From contig JBKEDF010000098.1 in NCBI GenBank assembly GCA_047975325.1, positions 21,402 through 85,401 on the forward strand: a stretch of 64,000 nt of DNA, in the 5' to 3' direction. The stretch comes from JBKEDF01 sp047975325 (GTDB lineage Bacteria > Pseudomonadota > Alphaproteobacteria > Rhodobacterales > Rhodobacteraceae). The position numbers were made by a program, and so were the translations under genes. Position 1 is the stretch's first letter. The number at the start of each line of letters is the position of its first letter. The notes below the pieces were generated by a model that did no database searches, was not told the DNA's origin, and saw nothing but the letters and a program-made list of their open reading frames with translations. Below, one piece after another: positions 17,518 through 25,333 of the stretch.

Positions 17518-17535
17518 GCCGGGAAAATACCCGGC
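17518..17535 (+). other. Intercistronic stem-loop after the binding-protein gene
   Basis: GCCGGG-AAAATA-CCCGGC forms a six-pair stem, extendable with mismatches by flanking GGCG / CCGCC. There is no following T-run, so it looks like an mRNA-stabilising or attenuating hairpin rather than a full terminator between the binding-protein and sulfatase genes. Confidence 0.6.
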
Positions 17536-17563
17536 ACCGCCAAACCAGCCTCAAGGAGCCAGA

Positions 17564-19102
17564 ATGCGCCCGAATATCCTTTTCATCATGTCCGATGACC
17601 ACGCCGCCCGGGCGATTTCGGCCTATGGCAGCGGGCTGAACCAGACCCCAAATATCGACAGGCTGGCGCAGGAGGGGCTACGTCATGATGCGGTCTATGT
17701 CACCAATTCCATCTGCACGCCCAGCCGCGCAACGATCCTGACGGGAACCCATAATCATGTGAATGGCGTAACCACGCTGGATACCCATCTCGATAATCGC
17801 TGGCCGAATGTCGCCAAACATCTGCGCACCGGTGGTTATCGCACGGGCATTTTCGGCAAATGGCATCTGGGCGAAGGCGCAGCCCATGAACCGGCAGGTT
17901 TTGACGAATGGGCCGTCGTGCCCGGTCAGGGCGACTACTGGGATCCGCTTTTCATTCACCCTGAGGGCACACGACAACATACAGGCTATGCCACTGATAT
18001 AATCACCGATCTGTCGCTGGATTTTCTTGATCGTTGTGGCGATCAGCCATTTTTCCTCATGTGTCATCACAAGGCACCGCATCGGAATTTCCAATCGCAT
18101 CCCCGGCATGATCATCTTTGGGCAGATGAGGATATCCCCCTGCCCGACACCTTCAACGATGACTATTCCAACCGGGCGGCCGCGGCAAAGGCGGCGCGGA
18201 TGCGCATCCGTTCCGACATGACCTATGATGATCTGGGATTGGTACAACCTGAAGGACCCGGTGAAACTGTCGGTGAATTACTGGTTGATTACATGCAGTT
18301 GCGTTGCGTTCCGGATCTGGATCCGGGTCAGTCCATTACCGTGATAGACAAGAAGACCGGGGAAAATTTCAGTTATGATGATCCGCAGGCCTTTGCTGAG
18401 TTCAAATATCAGCGCTACATGAAACGCTATCTGCGGACGGTTCAATCCATCGATGATGGCGTTGGCCGGCTGCTCGACCATCTGGACCGGACCGGCAAGG
18501 CGGAAAACACCATCGTCATCTATACATCCGATCAGGGGTTCTTCCTGGGAGAACATGGTTGGTTCGACAAGCGGTTCATGTATGAGGAATCACTGCAGAT
18601 GCCTTTCCTCATGCGCTATCCAAAGGTGATCGCCCCGGGTTCCGTCAGCCGCGATATCGCATGCAATGCAGATTTTGCACCGACCTTCCTGGATTACGCG
18701 GGCTTGCCAGTGCCAAGCTATATGCAGGGCCGGTCGATGCGTCCGGTGGTGGAAGGGCAGACGCCTGACGATTGGGATCAACTCGCCTATCACCGTTACT
18801 GGATGCATCATGATGAATTTCATCATGCCTGGGCACATTACGGGGTGCGTGACCCGCGTTACAAGCTGATCTACTGGTACAATGATGATCTGGGGCAACC
18901 CGGCGCCCATCCCCATAACGCCCCTCCGGAATGGGAACTTTTCGATTGCAGGGAAGACCCGTTCGAGCTGCGGAACCTCGCCCGGGATCCAGCCTATGCA
19001 GGGGTCTTTCGTAACATGCTGGCCAAGCTTGACCAGCGCATGGCCGATATCGGCGATGTGCCGGAACATGACAGCACACAGGTTCTGGCGGCACTGCAAT
19101 AG
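17564..19102 (+). CDS. Cys-type sulfatase (S1 family), no signal peptide
   Basis: A 512-residue alkaline-phosphatase-superfamily sulfatase. DD at 11-12 and the formylglycine signature CTPSRATILTG starting at C51 are intact, as are GKWHLGE and the late SDQGFFLGEHGWFDKR region carrying the metal and lysine ligands. The ATG at 17564 follows AAGGAG. The protein starts straight into the catalytic fold without a leader, so it is predicted to be cytoplasmic. This fits the importer encoded just upstream, with the sulfate ester brought in and hydrolysed inside, as for choline sulfatase. The C51 residue would need a formylglycine-generating enzyme, which is not encoded in the window. The substrate cannot be named from sequence. 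Confidence 0.88.
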   Translation: MRPNILFIMSDDHAARAISAYGSGLNQTPNIDRLAQEGLRHDAVYVTNSICTPSRATILTGTHNHVNGVTTLDTHLDNRWPNVAKHLRTGGYRTGIFGKWHLGEGAAHEPAGFDEWAVVPGQGDYWDPLFIHPEGTRQHTGYATDIITDLSLDFLDRCGDQPFFLMCHHKAPHRNFQSHPRHDHLWADEDIPLPDTFNDDYSNRAAAAKAARMRIRSDMTYDDLGLVQPEGPGETVGELLVDYMQLRCVPDLDPGQSITVIDKKTGENFSYDDPQAFAEFKYQRYMKRYLRTVQSIDDGVGRLLDHLDRTGKAENTIVIYTSDQGFFLGEHGWFDKRFMYEESLQMPFLMRYPKVIAPGSVSRDIACNADFAPTFLDYAGLPVPSYMQGRSMRPVVEGQTPDDWDQLAYHRYWMHHDEFHHAWAHYGVRDPRYKLIYWYNDDLGQPGAHPHNAPPEWELFDCREDPFELRNLARDPAYAGVFRNMLAKLDQRMADIGDVPEHDSTQVLAALQ

Positions 19103-19120
19103 GGGCCTGGCCAAAATCGG

Positions 19121-19155
19121 TTCTGCCGGGCAGGGGGCCCGGCAGAATGTTTGAT
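19121..19155 (+). terminator. Rho-independent terminator after the sulfatase gene
   Basis: TTCTGCCGGGC and GCCCGGCAGAA pair perfectly over eleven bases (19121-19147) around a five-base AGGGG loop, followed by a T-rich tail (TGTTTGATTT). It separates the plus-strand sulfatase transcript from the convergent aldolase gene. Confidence 0.82.
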
Positions 19156-19176
19156 TTATGTAACTATGTCTATATT

Positions 19177-19833
19177 TCAGGCGTCCTGGACACCATATCC
19201 TGCAAACATTTTGAAGGTTTCATCGATATCCGCCTTTGACAGGATCACCGGTTCACCCATCCGCGAAGCCAGGTAGTATTGCCGGGCGATGGTTTCCAGT
19301 TCAACCGCCCGCCACATGGCCTGCGCAATCCCTGCCCCACCTGCCACCATACCATGATTTGCCATCAGGCAGGCGGTCCGGCCTTCCATTGCAGCAACGA
19401 CCATATTGGCCAGTTCCGGCGACCCGAATGTATGGTAATCGGAAACCGGTACATCCATCCCGCCGAAAGCCGCGATCATGTAATGGCAGGCCGGGATCGG
19501 TTTGCGCAGGATTGCCAGTGTCGTGCAATAGGTCGGATGGGCATGAACGATGGCAGTCAGTTCCGGACGACTCTTGAGCAATTGCCAGTGAATCCGCCAT
19601 TCGGTGGAAGGCTTCAGCGGCCCGTCCCATTTTCCCGTCATCTCACCCGACAGATCCAGCGAGGCAATCATATCGGGTTTCATCTGATCATAGGGCGTTG
19701 CGGAGGGCGAAATCAGCATCCGGTCTTCATACCGGATGGATATATTGCCCGAAGTTCCCTGGTTCAGGCCATTGGCATTCATTTCCAGGCAGGCATCGAT
19801 GATATCCTGGCGGGCATTGGTTTCGGTCGTCAT
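19177..19833 (-). CDS. Class II aldolase (L-fuculose-phosphate aldolase/AraD type)
   Basis: A 218-residue zinc aldolase. Landmarks are NGLNQGTSGNISIR (phosphate-binding loop), STEWRIHW with the catalytic glutamate, HAHP (two zinc histidines) and a third histidine in MANHGMV. Length fits single-domain FucA/AraD-type proteins. Such enzymes cleave sugar 1-phosphates into DHAP and an aldehyde, or epimerise pentulose phosphates. It is the last gene of a three-gene minus-strand operon (G1P dehydrogenase family - HAD - aldolase), 12 bases after the HAD gene. Its product DHAP would fit the dehydrogenase chemistry, but the true substrate is unknown. Confidence 0.88.
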   Translation of the reverse strand: MTTETNARQDIIDACLEMNANGLNQGTSGNISIRYEDRMLISPSATPYDQMKPDMIASLDLSGEMTGKWDGPLKPSTEWRIHWQLLKSRPELTAIVHAHPTYCTTLAILRKPIPACHYMIAAFGGMDVPVSDYHTFGSPELANMVVAAMEGRTACLMANHGMVAGGAGIAQAMWRAVELETIARQYYLASRMGEPVILSKADIDETFKMFAGYGVQDA

Positions 19834-19845
19834 GGTCTTCCTCCT

Positions 19846-20640
19846 TCAGCGGGAATTGAGGATATGGTCGGTAATCTGGCGGAATCCCTTTCCGCCTTCG
19901 TGATCGGCAATCCAGGTGGGTGGCGTGGTCAGGCTCGCCTCAAAGGCACGAACATTGGCCACACCACAGGAATTTTCAAAGAAACCGAACATCGGTGCAT
20001 CGTTCGGGCTATCCCCGACAAAGACGATACGGGAGTTTTCGGTCTCAATATCAATACCGAGGATATCGATGGCAATGCTGCGCGCGGTGGTCAACTTGTC
20101 ATATTGGCCAAACCAGCCATTGACATGAATGGATGAAACCTTGGCAACCGCGCCTTCCTCCTCAAAAATTTCCTTGATGCGGGTGACATCGGTTTCGGGA
20201 AGCGGTGCGACATCCTCACAGAAATCGATGGCAAGATCGGCCAGTCGGAAGGGCTGGTCGGCAGAGATTGCGGCACCCGGCACCTCTGCGGCAATCCGTT
20301 CCCGGATCCGGTCAAAACGCCCCTCGCGCGCGGCTTCGCGTGCGACGACGGAGTGCAGTTTGCGGATCATCCTGCGCGCGGCGGCATCGTAGGAATAATA
20401 AAAGGCCCCGTTTTCACCAACCACACCCTTTACTGGCCAGAAGCGGGCAATCATGTCACACCAGCCGGCAGGACGGCCGGTGATGGGCACCACGGCAATC
20501 CCGGCGGCATCCAGATCCTCAAGCGCCTGATAGGCCGGGCCAGTCAAACGGCCTTCCGTCGTGACCGTATCATCGATATCGCAGTAAAGTACCTTGACAG
20601 CGGCCGCAGTTGACCCCGGCATTTCGGAAATCGCACGCAT
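19846..20640 (-). CDS. HAD-superfamily hydrolase (Cof/phosphatase-like)
   Basis: A 264-residue cytoplasmic phosphatase-like protein. Motif I is DIDDTVTTEG (nucleophile Asp and acid/base Asp, about 21-30); the VPITGRPAGW segment is motif II; GDSPNDAPMF supplies the motif IV acidic residues. A C2-type cap domain lies between motifs II and III. Related proteins dephosphorylate sugar phosphates. It lies between the G1P dehydrogenase family gene (3-base gap) and the class II aldolase gene, so it probably acts on a phosphorylated intermediate of this pathway. The precise substrate is not predictable. Confidence 0.82.
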   Translation of the reverse strand: MRAISEMPGSTAAAVKVLYCDIDDTVTTEGRLTGPAYQALEDLDAAGIAVVPITGRPAGWCDMIARFWPVKGVVGENGAFYYSYDAAARRMIRKLHSVVAREAAREGRFDRIRERIAAEVPGAAISADQPFRLADLAIDFCEDVAPLPETDVTRIKEIFEEEGAVAKVSSIHVNGWFGQYDKLTTARSIAIDILGIDIETENSRIVFVGDSPNDAPMFGFFENSCGVANVRAFEASLTTPPTWIADHEGGKGFRQITDHILNSR

Positions 20641-20643
20641 GGA

Positions 20644-21972
20644 TCAACCCTCTGCGCTGGCAAGCTGGGCCATCATGCCGCCATCACAGGCAATATCGGC
20701 AAAGGAAAAACGATCCCGCATCTCATGGGCATGGCTGACGGCCTCACGATAGAATTCAGGGGCGATACCAAGTGCCTCAGCCGTGATCGGACCGCCCGCC
20801 GCCTTCAGATAGCGGGTCAGTTTTTCGGGCGTGACGGACATTTCCAGGCATTGTTCACGCAGTTCCGGCCAGATCCGTTCCATCTTGGCGTTGAATGCAT
20901 CCGCGCCTTGCTGATCAAGGGCCTTCTTGCGGTAAAATTCCAGGCATTGCGCGGCAACCTCCGGACCCATGCGGCGGATCATGTCCTCCTCATCGATCCG
21001 GGTCGGGCCAAGCTCGGGCGCAGTTTCACTGGACAGGAAATGATGCTGGATCCGCGCCATGGTCAATGTGGTCACCCCGACCTGCTGACCATGCGTGGAG
21101 CCCGGATGACGATCCCCTGCAAAACAGTCGATATAGTGGGAAATCTGATGTTCCCCCATCGACCCATGGTTTGAAATGCCGGTGAAGGTAATCCCCAACC
21201 CGCAAAGCGTAAGCACCCGGAAAAGCGTCCCTACTGCCTCGATATCGCCTTCGGCTATGCCACGGGCCTGTTCCATCAGGCGGATCTCATCGGGGATTTC
21301 GATCAGATAGGGTTCATGGCGATACATCGTATCGAGCATCCGATGCGACATCCACCAGTCGATCTGTGCGACCGAACGACATAGGCAATCGCCAAAACCG
21401 GCCGCATTCAACCAGGCCGGCGCCGTGGCGCAAACCTCCAGGTCCACGAAAAACCCTGCAGGGACTTGTGCGGGCAACGAAACCTTCAACCCAGAATCCA
21501 GCGTGATTGACGCGGTGGAGGATGTATATCCATTCATCGAACCCGCCGTGGCAAACACGCAGTAGCGCCGGCCATTTTGCAATGTGGCATATTTCGTCAG
21601 GTCATTGACCGATCCCGAACCCACTGCCACCGCGGTGGGAAAAGGTTTCAGCCGTTCGGTCAGATCGCGCACCGTGGCCATGTCGGGATGGGGATGGTCA
21701 AGGATAATTTCCGTCACCTCGCCCACGGCGCGCAATGCCCGTGCCACACGTTCACCCATTGCCTTGTGGGTTGCCTGATCACTGACCACGGCAAAGGGAC
21801 CGGCGAAGCCCAGTGAAGTCACCAGATCAGCTTCGCGGCCCTTCAGGGTTTCGTCGAAAACGATCTTGTCAAAGGGGGCGGCCGGATACCGTTTTCCGGT
21901 CAGCGGGCTGATCCAGGTTCCGGCACAGATATCATCAATCAATTCGGTCCAGTTGAAGGTCGAGTTCGGCAT
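20644..21972 (-). CDS. sn-Glycerol-1-phosphate dehydrogenase family protein (AraM/EgsA-like)
   Basis: A 442-residue member of the iron/zinc-containing polyol dehydrogenase superfamily. VGSGSVND is the nucleotide-binding turn. Metal ligands are expected in FGDCLCRSVAQIDW (Asp), SNHGSMGEHQISHYID and THGQQVGV (His). It is closest in style to bacterial AraM proteins, which interconvert DHAP and sn-glycerol 1-phosphate, but other polyol phosphates are possible. The start at 21972 (MPNSTFNW) is preferred over 22014, which falls inside the putative operator. First gene of an operon with HAD phosphatase and class II aldolase genes; divergent from a SorC-type regulator. Bacterial G1P metabolism is uncommon, making this gene notable. 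Confidence 0.8.
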   Translation of the reverse strand: MPNSTFNWTELIDDICAGTWISPLTGKRYPAAPFDKIVFDETLKGREADLVTSLGFAGPFAVVSDQATHKAMGERVARALRAVGEVTEIILDHPHPDMATVRDLTERLKPFPTAVAVGSGSVNDLTKYATLQNGRRYCVFATAGSMNGYTSSTASITLDSGLKVSLPAQVPAGFFVDLEVCATAPAWLNAAGFGDCLCRSVAQIDWWMSHRMLDTMYRHEPYLIEIPDEIRLMEQARGIAEGDIEAVGTLFRVLTLCGLGITFTGISNHGSMGEHQISHYIDCFAGDRHPGSTHGQQVGVTTLTMARIQHHFLSSETAPELGPTRIDEEDMIRRMGPEVAAQCLEFYRKKALDQQGADAFNAKMERIWPELREQCLEMSVTPEKLTRYLKAAGGPITAEALGIAPEFYREAVSHAHEMRDRFSFADIACDGGMMAQLASAEG

Positions 21973-22004
21973 ATCGTGGACATCCTCACTATCGGCAACA
22001 CCAT

Positions 22005-22044
22005 TTCTTGACAAATGTTGTCTTTATGTGGCTTTTGTCAAGAA
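22005..22044. promoter_or_regulatory. Inverted-repeat operator between divergent G1PDH-type and SorC genes
   Basis: TTCTTGACAAA (22005-22015) and TTTGTCAAGAA (22034-22044) are perfect eleven-base inverted repeats with 18 bases between them. Each arm includes a TTGACA that could serve as a -35 element for one of the divergent transcripts. A smaller dyad GACAA-ATG-TTGTC (22010-22022) overlaps the left arm. The position between the regulator and its probable target operon suggests the binding site of the SorC-type protein. Confidence 0.7.
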
Positions 22045-22095
22045 GAGTTTCCTATGCCCCCGTTTATCGGGCAAAATCAGGGAGGTTCGAGGTTC

Positions 22096-23052
22096 ATGCG
22101 CGATTCTCGATATCTGCATGCGGGGGATCCGGTAAGGGCGGCCGCCTGGCTCTATTACGGGGCCGAAAAAACCCAGAGCGAGGTCGCCGCCACGCTTGGC
22201 GTCAGCCGCCAGACCGTGGCCTCCTATCTCGCCGAAGCCCGGCGCGAAGGGTACGTCACGATTCATCTTGCACCGGATATCCTTGAACGAAACGGTTTGG
22301 CGGAACGGCTTTCGGCGCTTTACGGGCTGACGGGGGCGCATGTCGTGCCCGCCACCGATGACCCGGCGGAACAACGTGACAGGGTTGGCCGCGCCGGGGC
22401 GGAGGTTCTGCGCGCCCTGCTGCGCAAAGGGATGGTTCTGGGGGTATCCTCGGGCCGGACCGTCAGTGCCCTGGCCGGACATCTGCGTTCGCGGGTCATT
22501 GACCGGGTCACGGTGCTGCAGGTTTCGGGCAGTTCCATTGGAGCCGCCGCCCATTCCCCGGAAATCTGTGCCAGCGCGGTCGCCTCCGCGCTTGGTGCGC
22601 GTTGCCTCAACCTTCATGCCCCGGCCTTTGTTTCCTCCGAAACCCTGGCTGAAAGCCTGCGGGCGGAACCCGCCCTGCAAACCCATTTCAAGGCAATTGC
22701 CGGGGCGGATCTGATCCTGTTCGGCATCGGGGAGCTTTGGGATGAAACGGTACTGGACCAGCCGCCCTATCTCGATGCCGGGATGCGGGATCACTATATT
22801 GCCGCAGGTGCGGTCGGGCTGGCCTTTGACCGGTTCATCAACCAAAGCGGCCAGGAGCTTGACGGGCCGCTCCGTCTGCGCACCATGGCGGTGGAGCTTG
22901 CCGCAGCAGGACAAATTCCCATGCGGCTGGCGGTTTGCAGTGGCGTGACCAAGGCCCGCGCGGTCAGTTCGGCGCTGCGGGCGGGGCTGGTGACCCATCT
23001 TGTGCTTGATGTCGGAATGGCCAGGATGCTTGTGGAGGAGCAGGGAGGTTAG
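22096..23052 (+). CDS. SorC/DeoR-type sugar-binding transcriptional regulator
   Basis: A 318-residue regulator. An N-terminal helix-turn-helix (TQSEVAATLGVSRQTVASYL, about 23-42) is followed by a SorC-type sugar-binding domain with MVLGVSSGRTVSALAG and the VGLAFDRFINQSG region. The start at 22096 follows AGGGAGG by 11 bases; the frame is open upstream through the operator, so shorter initiation is more plausible. It is followed after one base by the FGGY kinase gene, so the two are co-transcribed. It probably responds to a phosphorylated intermediate, as known SorC proteins do, and controls both its own unit and the divergent G1PDH-type operon. Confidence 0.87.
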   Translation: MRDSRYLHAGDPVRAAAWLYYGAEKTQSEVAATLGVSRQTVASYLAEARREGYVTIHLAPDILERNGLAERLSALYGLTGAHVVPATDDPAEQRDRVGRAGAEVLRALLRKGMVLGVSSGRTVSALAGHLRSRVIDRVTVLQVSGSSIGAAAHSPEICASAVASALGARCLNLHAPAFVSSETLAESLRAEPALQTHFKAIAGADLILFGIGELWDETVLDQPPYLDAGMRDHYIAAGAVGLAFDRFINQSGQELDGPLRLRTMAVELAAAGQIPMRLAVCSGVTKARAVSSALRAGLVTHLVLDVGMARMLVEEQGG

Positions 23053-23053
23053 A

Positions 23054-24571
23054 ATGACAGACAAATTCGTGATCGGGATCGACAGTTCAACCCAGATGGC
23101 CAAGGCCGTTGCCTGGTCGCGCGACGGCAAGGCCCTGGGCGAAGGTCGCGCACCCATCCCGATGCTGCGCCCGCAGGAGGCATGGTGCGAACAGGAGGTC
23201 GAAAGCTGGTGGACCGCCTGCAAGGAGGCCTTGCAGGAACTGGGTCAGGCCGTGGATCTGTCCCGCGCGGCGGGGCTTGCCGTGTCAAACCAGCGCGAAA
23301 CGGTAGGCTTCCTTGATGCGGACGGCAATTCCGTGCGCCCCGGCATGGTCTGGCTGGATGAACGCGCCGCGCCGCAGGTGCAACGCCTTGCCAAGGCGGT
23401 CGGATCTGAAAGGCTGCATCAGATCACGGGCAAGCCGATAGACCTGACGCCTGTGGCCTATCGGCTCAAATGGATGCAGGAAAACGAGCCTGACAACCTG
23501 TCCCGGACCGCACAGGCCGTGGATGTGCAAGGTTATCTCGTCGGACAGCTGACAGGAAAAATCGCTGCAAGCTGGACCAGCGCGGATCCCTTTGGAACCT
23601 TCGATCTGGCAAGGAAAACATGGTCGCCGGAAGTTCTGGCAGCCATTGGCATGACGGCGGATCAATTCCCGCCCGTGGTTCGCCCCGGCACGGTGATTGG
23701 CAATGTGACGCGAAACGCGGCACAGGCAACGGGCCTGCCCGAAGGGCTGCGCGTGATAGCCGCCGGAGGGGATGGCCAATGTGCCGGTCTTGGCGTCAAT
23801 GCGGTGGGCCGGGGTATCGGTTATCTCAATCTCGGGACCGCGCTGATCATTGGCGCATGGGCGGAAGAACCCCGCGTTTCCTTATCCTGGCGCACGATGT
23901 CCTCCCCCACGGGGGAGGGCTATTTCCTTGAAGGCGTGCTGCGCGCCGGTACATTCCTTGTTGATTGGGTGGTCAGAAATTTCATTGGTGGCGATACCAG
24001 TGCCGAGGCCTTCGCACGGCTTGAAGCCGCAGCACGGGATATCCCGGTGGGGGCGGAGGGATTGCTGGTCAGCCCCTATCTTTCGGGCTGCATGAACCCG
24101 CATTGGTCCGGTGAGGCGCGAGCAGCCTTTTTCGGAATGAAACCGGAACATGGGCCGGGGCATCTGTATCGGGCCGTGCTGGAATCACTGACCGGGGAAG
24201 TCGCCCGCGCCTTGCAGGACATGCGCGCCGAGGGCGTGGTCGTAAAGACCATCATCGCTGTTGGCGGCGGTGCGAATTCCACCATGTGGCTAAAGATGAT
24301 TTCCGATGCAACGGGCCTTCCGGTCAAGGTCAGCAGTTCACTGGAAGCCTCATCGCTTGGCGCGGGGATGACGGCAGCAGTGGGGCTTGGCTGGTATGAT
24401 GATTTCGAAACGGCAGCGGCGGGGATGAGTTCCGCCGAAGATGCGCAATCACCATCCGACAGGGACCGCGCCGCCTGGCAGGATCTTCTGGAACGTCAGG
24501 ACCGGCTCAACCGGATCGTGGTGGCCGAAGCGGCCCTAGCCAAACCCGGCAAGCAGGTGGGTGGGGCATAG
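23054..24571 (+). CDS. FGGY-family carbohydrate kinase (xylulokinase-like)
   Basis: A 505-residue sugar kinase with the two-domain actin-like fold. FVIGIDSSTQ is the N-terminal phosphate motif. NQRETVGFLDADG and WLDERA resemble glycerol kinase/xylulokinase. AGGDGQCAGLG supplies the catalytic Asp region, and VGGGANSTMWLKMISDATG the C-terminal adenosine motif. It is co-transcribed with the SorC regulator, with the binding site GGGAGG inside the regulator's last codons. Its last 36 bases overlap the end of the convergent HAD gene. Likely role: phosphorylating a ketose or polyol so that a class II aldolase can cleave it. Substrate not determinable. Confidence 0.88.
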   Translation: MTDKFVIGIDSSTQMAKAVAWSRDGKALGEGRAPIPMLRPQEAWCEQEVESWWTACKEALQELGQAVDLSRAAGLAVSNQRETVGFLDADGNSVRPGMVWLDERAAPQVQRLAKAVGSERLHQITGKPIDLTPVAYRLKWMQENEPDNLSRTAQAVDVQGYLVGQLTGKIAASWTSADPFGTFDLARKTWSPEVLAAIGMTADQFPPVVRPGTVIGNVTRNAAQATGLPEGLRVIAAGGDGQCAGLGVNAVGRGIGYLNLGTALIIGAWAEEPRVSLSWRTMSSPTGEGYFLEGVLRAGTFLVDWVVRNFIGGDTSAEAFARLEAAARDIPVGAEGLLVSPYLSGCMNPHWSGEARAAFFGMKPEHGPGHLYRAVLESLTGEVARALQDMRAEGVVVKTIIAVGGGANSTMWLKMISDATGLPVKVSSSLEASSLGAGMTAAVGLGWYDDFETAAAGMSSAEDAQSPSDRDRAAWQDLLERQDRLNRIVVAEAALAKPGKQVGGA

Positions 24572-25333
24572 CTGCCGATCGGCGGTCAACCGGGCCAGAT
24601 CCTTGTCGGAAAGCTCGGCACTGACCCCGGTTCGCATCAAGGCCGAATCCAGCCCTGCGCGATTTGCACCCAGGATATCGTGATGCAGGCTGTCACCGAT
24701 GCAGCAGATCCGTGCCCCATCACCAAGATCCAGCGCAGCAACCGCTGCATGATAGATCTCCGGCCAGGGTTTGCCGCAGAACTGCACCTCGCCACCCATT
24801 TCCATATACCATTGGGCGATCTGCCCCGCCCCGGGGCGCAGACCCAGCGGCGTCAACATCTCCAGATCCGGGTTGGAACACAGCGCGGGAATACCGCCTT
24901 CGGCAAGGGGAAGGAGCATCTTGCGATAAGTCTCCTCCGGGATGGTATCGGCCTTACTGCCCGCAATCAGCAGGAACCCGGCCTGCGCGGGATCCGCAAC
25001 CACCGGCAGGGATGTTCGCAGCGCGTCACCGCCACGTGCCAGCACGAAAACCGCCTCCGGCTTGAGCATGGCCATGGTTCTTGCCGCGAGATCACCCGAT
25101 GTGACAATGGCACGGAATGCAGCGGGATCAATTCCCAGCCGTCCAAGCCGGTCGGCGTTTTCACCTGCCGTTCGGCCCGAATTTGTCAGCAGCGTTACAG
25201 GCTTGCCAGCCGTTTTCAACAACTCCAGCGCCCCTGCCACGCCGGGGTAGGGCCGGGTGCCATCATGCAGCACGCCATATTGATCAAGGATGAACCCGTC
25301 ATAATCCGCGACAAGATCCGCAAAACGGGTCAT
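24536..25333 (-). CDS. HAD-superfamily class IIA hydrolase (TIGR01459-like)
   Basis: A 265-residue HAD protein. Motif I is YDGFILDQYGVLHDG (residues about 10-24), in which the second acidic residue of DxD is replaced by Tyr-Gly, as in this subfamily; LLTNSGR is motif II and CCIGDSLHHDILGAN the acidic motif IV. It is the last gene of the long minus-strand sugar operon; its ATG overlaps the stop of the FGGY kinase gene (ATGA). Members are often encoded with sugar kinases and may remove phosphate from dead-end or damaged sugar phosphates. Function here is inferred only from context. Confidence 0.84.
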   Translation of the reverse strand: MTRFADLVADYDGFILDQYGVLHDGTRPYPGVAGALELLKTAGKPVTLLTNSGRTAGENADRLGRLGIDPAAFRAIVTSGDLAARTMAMLKPEAVFVLARGGDALRTSLPVVADPAQAGFLLIAGSKADTIPEETYRKMLLPLAEGGIPALCSNPDLEMLTPLGLRPGAGQIAQWYMEMGGEVQFCGKPWPEIYHAAVAALDLGDGARICCIGDSLHHDILGANRAGLDSALMRTGVSAELSDKDLARLTADRQLCPTHLLAGFG

